In this document: piece after piece, positions 5,318-8,024 of the stretch
Layout: each line of letters starts with the position of its first letter
Position numbering within the stretch: the first letter of the stretch is position 1
NCBI GenBank assembly: GCA_040080915.1
Contig: JBEBHD010000247.1
Span: forward strand, 1 to 8,024
Reading direction: 5' to 3'
Length of the DNA stretch: 8,024 bases
Source: M3007 sp040080915
GTDB lineage: Bacteria > Bacteroidota > Bacteroidia > Chitinophagales > Saprospiraceae
The notes under the pieces: generated by a model
Databases searched by the model: none
The model's input: the letters and a program-made list of their open reading frames with translations, nothing else
Told to the model about the DNA's origin: nothing
Program-made: the position numbers and the translations under genes

Positions 5318-7819
5318 CTACCGCAGCACCACTTTGCCGCTGCCAAGCGCTTGGCCTTCGGCGCTCACTTGCAACAGGTACAGTCCGGCGGGCAAGTTGC
5401 CGCGTTCGAAGCGCCATTGGTTGCCGGTGGCCTTGGCCGTGCGCACGGTGCGTCCGGTTGCGTCGCGCAGTTCGATTTGCCATTCCGACAAATTGTCGAG
5501 GCCGTTCAGTTCGAGCAGGGCGCTTTCCGCTACCGGGTTGGGCAGTACGCGCAGGTCGAGACCAGGGAGGAGCGGGTTCCAGGTGCTTACCGATACGAAG
5601 TTTTGGCCCACACGGTGTACCGTTGTGTTGGTCACAATGGGTTCGTTGAAATCAAAGAAAATGGCGGCGCTGTTCTTGATATCGGTTTGCAGCGGCACAT
5701 TGGCTTTTTGAGCAATTCGGAATTTCACAAAACCCTGCGAACCGGCGAGATTGGTGTTACTGTCGGGCAGCAGGATGTCGTCGAAGGTGAACTTGATATT
5801 CCGGTCGCCGTAAAACTCAAACACATACGGGTGGCTGCTCGCGCCGGGGCGGATAGTGGCGGGGTCGAGCCAATCGGAGAGCTCGTCGCGTACCACCACG
5901 GTGAAAGCCGTATCGGTGCCCGTGTTCTGGAAGCGAATGAGGTACTCGATTTCCGTGCCGGGTTCGATGTGACGAGCGGTACCGTAACCGACCGGGAAAC
6001 CCTGCTTGTCGTTGGGGTCGTAGGAGCCTATGTTTTGGCGGCAGTCAATGTCCACCCAGGCGTCGTTGTCGTCGGCGGGGAATTGGTTCACAAAGCCGAC
6101 GCTGAACTGGCCGCCGTTGGCACAGCCTTCCACGGCCTCGCTGGGCATGGAATTGCCGGGGTGGAACGGCTCCTGCTCCACTTCCACACGCCAGGTGGCA
6201 CCGTTGGCCGGTACGCGCACATGGTGCTCCTGGCCGGGAGCAAGGTAAATGGCGGGCGGCGGAGCCTGCATCAGCATCACCGCGTCTTCGATGATGACGT
6301 ACCCCAGCGGCACGCTCGTAGCGGCAGTACCGATGTTGCGGATGGTGAAATCAAGCGTGTCCGTTTGGCAGGTGCCGTTCAGCTTGAGGCTGGCACCAGA
6401 CCACAGCGGGTTGCTCGGCTCGCAAGCCCCGGTCGGGTAAATAATGGCTTCCGAGCAGTGCGTCTGCCCCAATGTAGTACTGCAACTGACGAGTACATTG
6501 AGGTGAAATGTTCCGCACTGACCAATAGGCACGTCTCCGAGATCGAAACGGTAGCGGTTATTGCCCAGATTGGTGTTCGGGATTGAGGAACTGGTAAGCG
6601 ACAGGAACGGGTCCAATTGTATTTCTACAAAGGCATCATCGGCAGTTGCGGTGCCATCGTTGCAATAAAATACAGAGTAAAGACTGGGGAAACAGCGGCG
6701 CAAAAAGGGCGTGCTGATGTCCACGCTCATGGCCGGGCAAATGGCTTCGGGCTGAAGGTAGAAATCGCGTGTTATCGTCTGGCTGGAAGTAAGTGTCACA
6801 CTGTAAGAAGCTACGCAGGCCGACCACAGGTTGTTCGTGGGAGGCACGACCTCGATCGTGTAGGTACCCGGGTAAACTTCGACACGATAAAACCCGTCGG
6901 TATTGGTATAGGCGAAGTATTGGTCGCCAGCAGCGTTGGTTATGCGCAGGATAGAGTTGGCAAAGCCGTTGTCTGTGCCAGCCTGAAACGTGCAGTTACC
7001 ATTCCAGTCAGCGTACACGTAGCCTTCAATATTGGCGCATTCGCCGGGGTCGTTTTCCACAACCTGAGTGGCTACGGCGGTGCAGCCGTTGGCATCGGTA
7101 ACAGTAACGATGTATGTGCCGGCAGGCGGGTCGGGTATCCAGTTGGTCGTACTTCCGGTATTCCACAAGTAGGCGAATGGGAATGATCCGCCTTGCGTTG
7201 CCACCCACATACCTAACGAGTCATTGCAGTCCGGGTTGTCAACGTAGTCAATGACCGCTGTCAGCGGGCCATTTTGGCCAGTCACCACGAAAAAGGCTGC
7301 GCCGGAGCAAGGCCCGGACGTGTTTGTCACCGTCACGCCGTAGGTGATGGAAGTGCCGGGAGCAGGATTGGGAACAGGAATGGACTGGGTGGTGGCACCA
7401 TTCGACCACAGGTAAGTGAATGAGCCACCGCCGGTGACGTTAGCTGTCAGCGTACGGTCGTCACCGCAGCCGGGCGAAGTGGCGGTGATCGCTACCTGCG
7501 GAATAGACCCGTCCTGCGTTACCAGGATCGTGTCACCTCCCCAGCATTGCGTACTGTCGAATACGAACACCGAATATGAGCCTGCCACAGTCACTGTCGG
7601 GTTGGGGATGTTCGGCAATTGCTGTGGCCCGAACCACGAGTATTGGTAATTTCCTGCAGGGGTTACAGTGGCCTGCAATTGCACGGAAGGGTTTTGGCAA
7701 GTTAATGGAGCTGGCGGCGCGACGGTCACGGTCAGCGCGCACGGGTTTTGGGCGTGAAGGCCCAGCGCCGCGAGCAGAAACGCGGCAAGAAGCAAAAAGC
7801 GATTTTTTTTCAAAAACAT
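5318..7819 (-). CDS. Secreted multidomain T9SS cargo protein with SprB/PKD-like repeats and type A C-terminal sorting domain
   Basis: This gene encodes an 833-residue exported protein. Residues 1-23 form a signal peptide (MFLKKNR, then a leucine/alanine core, with likely cleavage after LHA). Residues about 27-256 hold three beta-sandwich-like repeats with SprB/PKD-type phrases such as FTYLWSNGATTQSI near 134 and AGTYIVTVTDANGCTA near 233. Residues about 264-327 resemble a SdrD-B/carboxypeptidase-regulatory fold (IEGYVYADWNGNC, TDGFYRVEVYPGTYTIEV). Residues about 595-738 match a conserved Bacteroidota domain marked by IGSYDPNDKQGFPVG and AAIFFDFNEPIVTN (DUF7619-like). The last 78 residues are a type A sorting domain with LPNP, then LPAGLYLLQV and GKVVLR. 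T9SS carries such proteins over the outer membrane to the surface or medium. No catalytic site is visible; an adhesin or structural role is inference. All 20 cysteines lie before about residue 594. The ATG at 7819 directly precedes the signal peptide. Confidence 0.93.
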   Translation of the reverse strand: MFLKKNRFLLLAAFLLAALGLHAQNPCALTVTVAPPAPLTCQNPSVQLQATVTPAGNYQYSWFGPQQLPNIPNPTVTVAGSYSVFVFDSTQCWGGDTILVTQDGSIPQVAITATSPGCGDDRTLTANVTGGGSFTYLWSNGATTQSIPVPNPAPGTSITYGVTVTNTSGPCSGAAFFVVTGQNGPLTAVIDYVDNPDCNDSLGMWVATQGGSFPFAYLWNTGSTTNWIPDPPAGTYIVTVTDANGCTAVATQVVENDPGECANIEGYVYADWNGNCTFQAGTDNGFANSILRITNAAGDQYFAYTNTDGFYRVEVYPGTYTIEVVPPTNNLWSACVASYSVTLTSSQTITRDFYLQPEAICPAMSVDISTPFLRRCFPSLYSVFYCNDGTATADDAFVEIQLDPFLSLTSSSIPNTNLGNNRYRFDLGDVPIGQCGTFHLNVLVSCSTTLGQTHCSEAIIYPTGACEPSNPLWSGASLKLNGTCQTDTLDFTIRNIGTAATSVPLGYVIIEDAVMLMQAPPPAIYLAPGQEHHVRVPANGATWRVEVEQEPFHPGNSMPSEAVEGCANGGQFSVGFVNQFPADDNDAWVDIDCRQNIGSYDPNDKQGFPVGYGTARHIEPGTEIEYLIRFQNTGTDTAFTVVVRDELSDWLDPATIRPGASSHPYVFEFYGDRNIKFTFDDILLPDSNTNLAGSQGFVKFRIAQKANVPLQTDIKNSAAIFFDFNEPIVTNTTVHRVGQNFVSVSTWNPLLPGLDLRVLPNPVAESALLELNGLDNLSEWQIELRDATGRTVRTAKATGNQWRFERGNLPAGLYLLQVSAEGQALGSGKVVLR

Positions 7820-7882
7820 AGCGAGAAGTGTTGGGCTAAAAAAGCGGTTGACGGTTGCACTTTACTTTCAATTGGCGGGGCG

Positions 7883-7894
7883 ATTTGCGCAAAT
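7883..7894. promoter_or_regulatory. Perfect 12-base palindrome ATTTGCGCAAAT, possible operator
   Basis: ATTTGCGCAAAT reads the same on both strands and does not extend further in either direction. It lies 64 bases before the cargo gene's ATG and just downstream of the candidate -7 box at 7909-7916, inside the predicted leader. A dimeric regulator could bind there, but no regulator is known from this window. A short palindrome can also arise by chance. Confidence 0.35.
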
Positions 7895-7908
7895 ACTTTT
7901 TGATGGTA

Positions 7909-7940
7909 CAAATGTTCAGGTTTGATCACGCCCCAACAAA
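7909..7940 (-). promoter_or_regulatory. Candidate Bacteroidota-type promoter for the T9SS cargo gene
   Basis: On the minus strand TTTG at 7937-7940 is followed after 20 bases by AACATTTG at 7909-7916. This fits the Bacteroidota sigma-70 layout of a -33 TTTG and a -7 TAnnTTTG, with one mismatch (A for T) at the first -7 base. Transcription would begin near 7902, giving a leader of about 80 bases before the ATG at 7819. Confidence 0.45.
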
Positions 7941-7962
7941 TACATTTTTGAGGGTTTGTTTT

Positions 7963-7984
7963 TTTATTTTTTAAAAAAAATAAA
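7963..7984. repeat. A/T-only inverted repeat with 10-base arms
   Basis: TTTATTTTTT (7963-7972) and AAAAAATAAA (7975-7984) are perfect reverse complements with two As between them. With no G-C pairs it would be a weak hairpin. It may simply be an A/T tract that bends DNA upstream of the promoter, or the T-rich tail of a terminator for a gene beyond the right edge. Confidence 0.5.
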
Positions 7985-8024
7985 TCTAATAAGTTGAAAT
8001 TTAGAATTTTGCGAGCGTTAAAGT

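Larger units (their letters stand above)
7820..8024. other. Intergenic leader and AT-rich region upstream of the T9SS cargo gene
   Basis: No credible gene is visible here. The part nearest the ATG (7820-7908) would be the untranslated leader of the cargo gene. The part beyond 7940 is very rich in A and T, with runs of seven T and eight A, unlike the GC-rich genes. It contains the candidate promoter, a 12-base palindrome and an A/T-only inverted repeat described separately. Any gene to the right lies outside the window. Confidence 0.7.

Noticed and set aside
5309..6586. Plus-strand open frame of 425 codons opposite the T9SS cargo gene.
   Set aside because: The minus strand has a complete signal peptide-to-sorting-domain protein in this region. 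The plus-strand product shows no recognisable domain and is a mirror of it.

Overview
The window looks like an ordinary chromosomal stretch from a Bacteroidota member, most likely Saprospiria/Chitinophagia-like. Three things point there: a secreted protein with gliding/SprB-type repeats and a type IX secretion (T9SS) C-terminal sorting domain, a DUF4403 lipoprotein, and candidate promoters of the Bacteroidota TAnnTTTG type rather than the E. coli type. Coding DNA is GC-rich and the short spacers are AT-rich. Species cannot be named from this sequence alone.

All genes are on the minus strand, so they read from high to low coordinates. From the right edge: an AT-rich leader and candidate promoter (about 7820-8024); an 833-residue cysteine-rich secreted T9SS cargo protein (5318-7819); a 186-base spacer with a large imperfect inverted repeat and a shorter direct repeat (5202-5311); an FtsX/MacB-type ABC transporter permease (3815-5080, possibly starting at 5131); a frameshifted, N-terminally eroded relic of an Rpn-like (PD-(D/E)XK) nuclease/transposase-family gene (about 3104-3780); a DUF4403 lipoprotein (1681-3060); and the first 540 codons of purL, small-type FGAM synthase, running off the left edge (1-1622).

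The genes do not form one pathway. purL is purine housekeeping. The permease, DUF4403 lipoprotein and T9SS protein are envelope or secreted proteins that happen to be co-directional, each with its own spacer. No ATPase partner for the permease and no purQ/purS partner for PurL lie in the window. I found no convincing undescribed multi-gene system. The most unusual items are the 5202-5279 inverted repeat, whose only two mismatches are G-U pairs in plus-strand RNA, and the decayed Rpn-like gene with a 12-base in-gene repeat next to one of its frameshifts.
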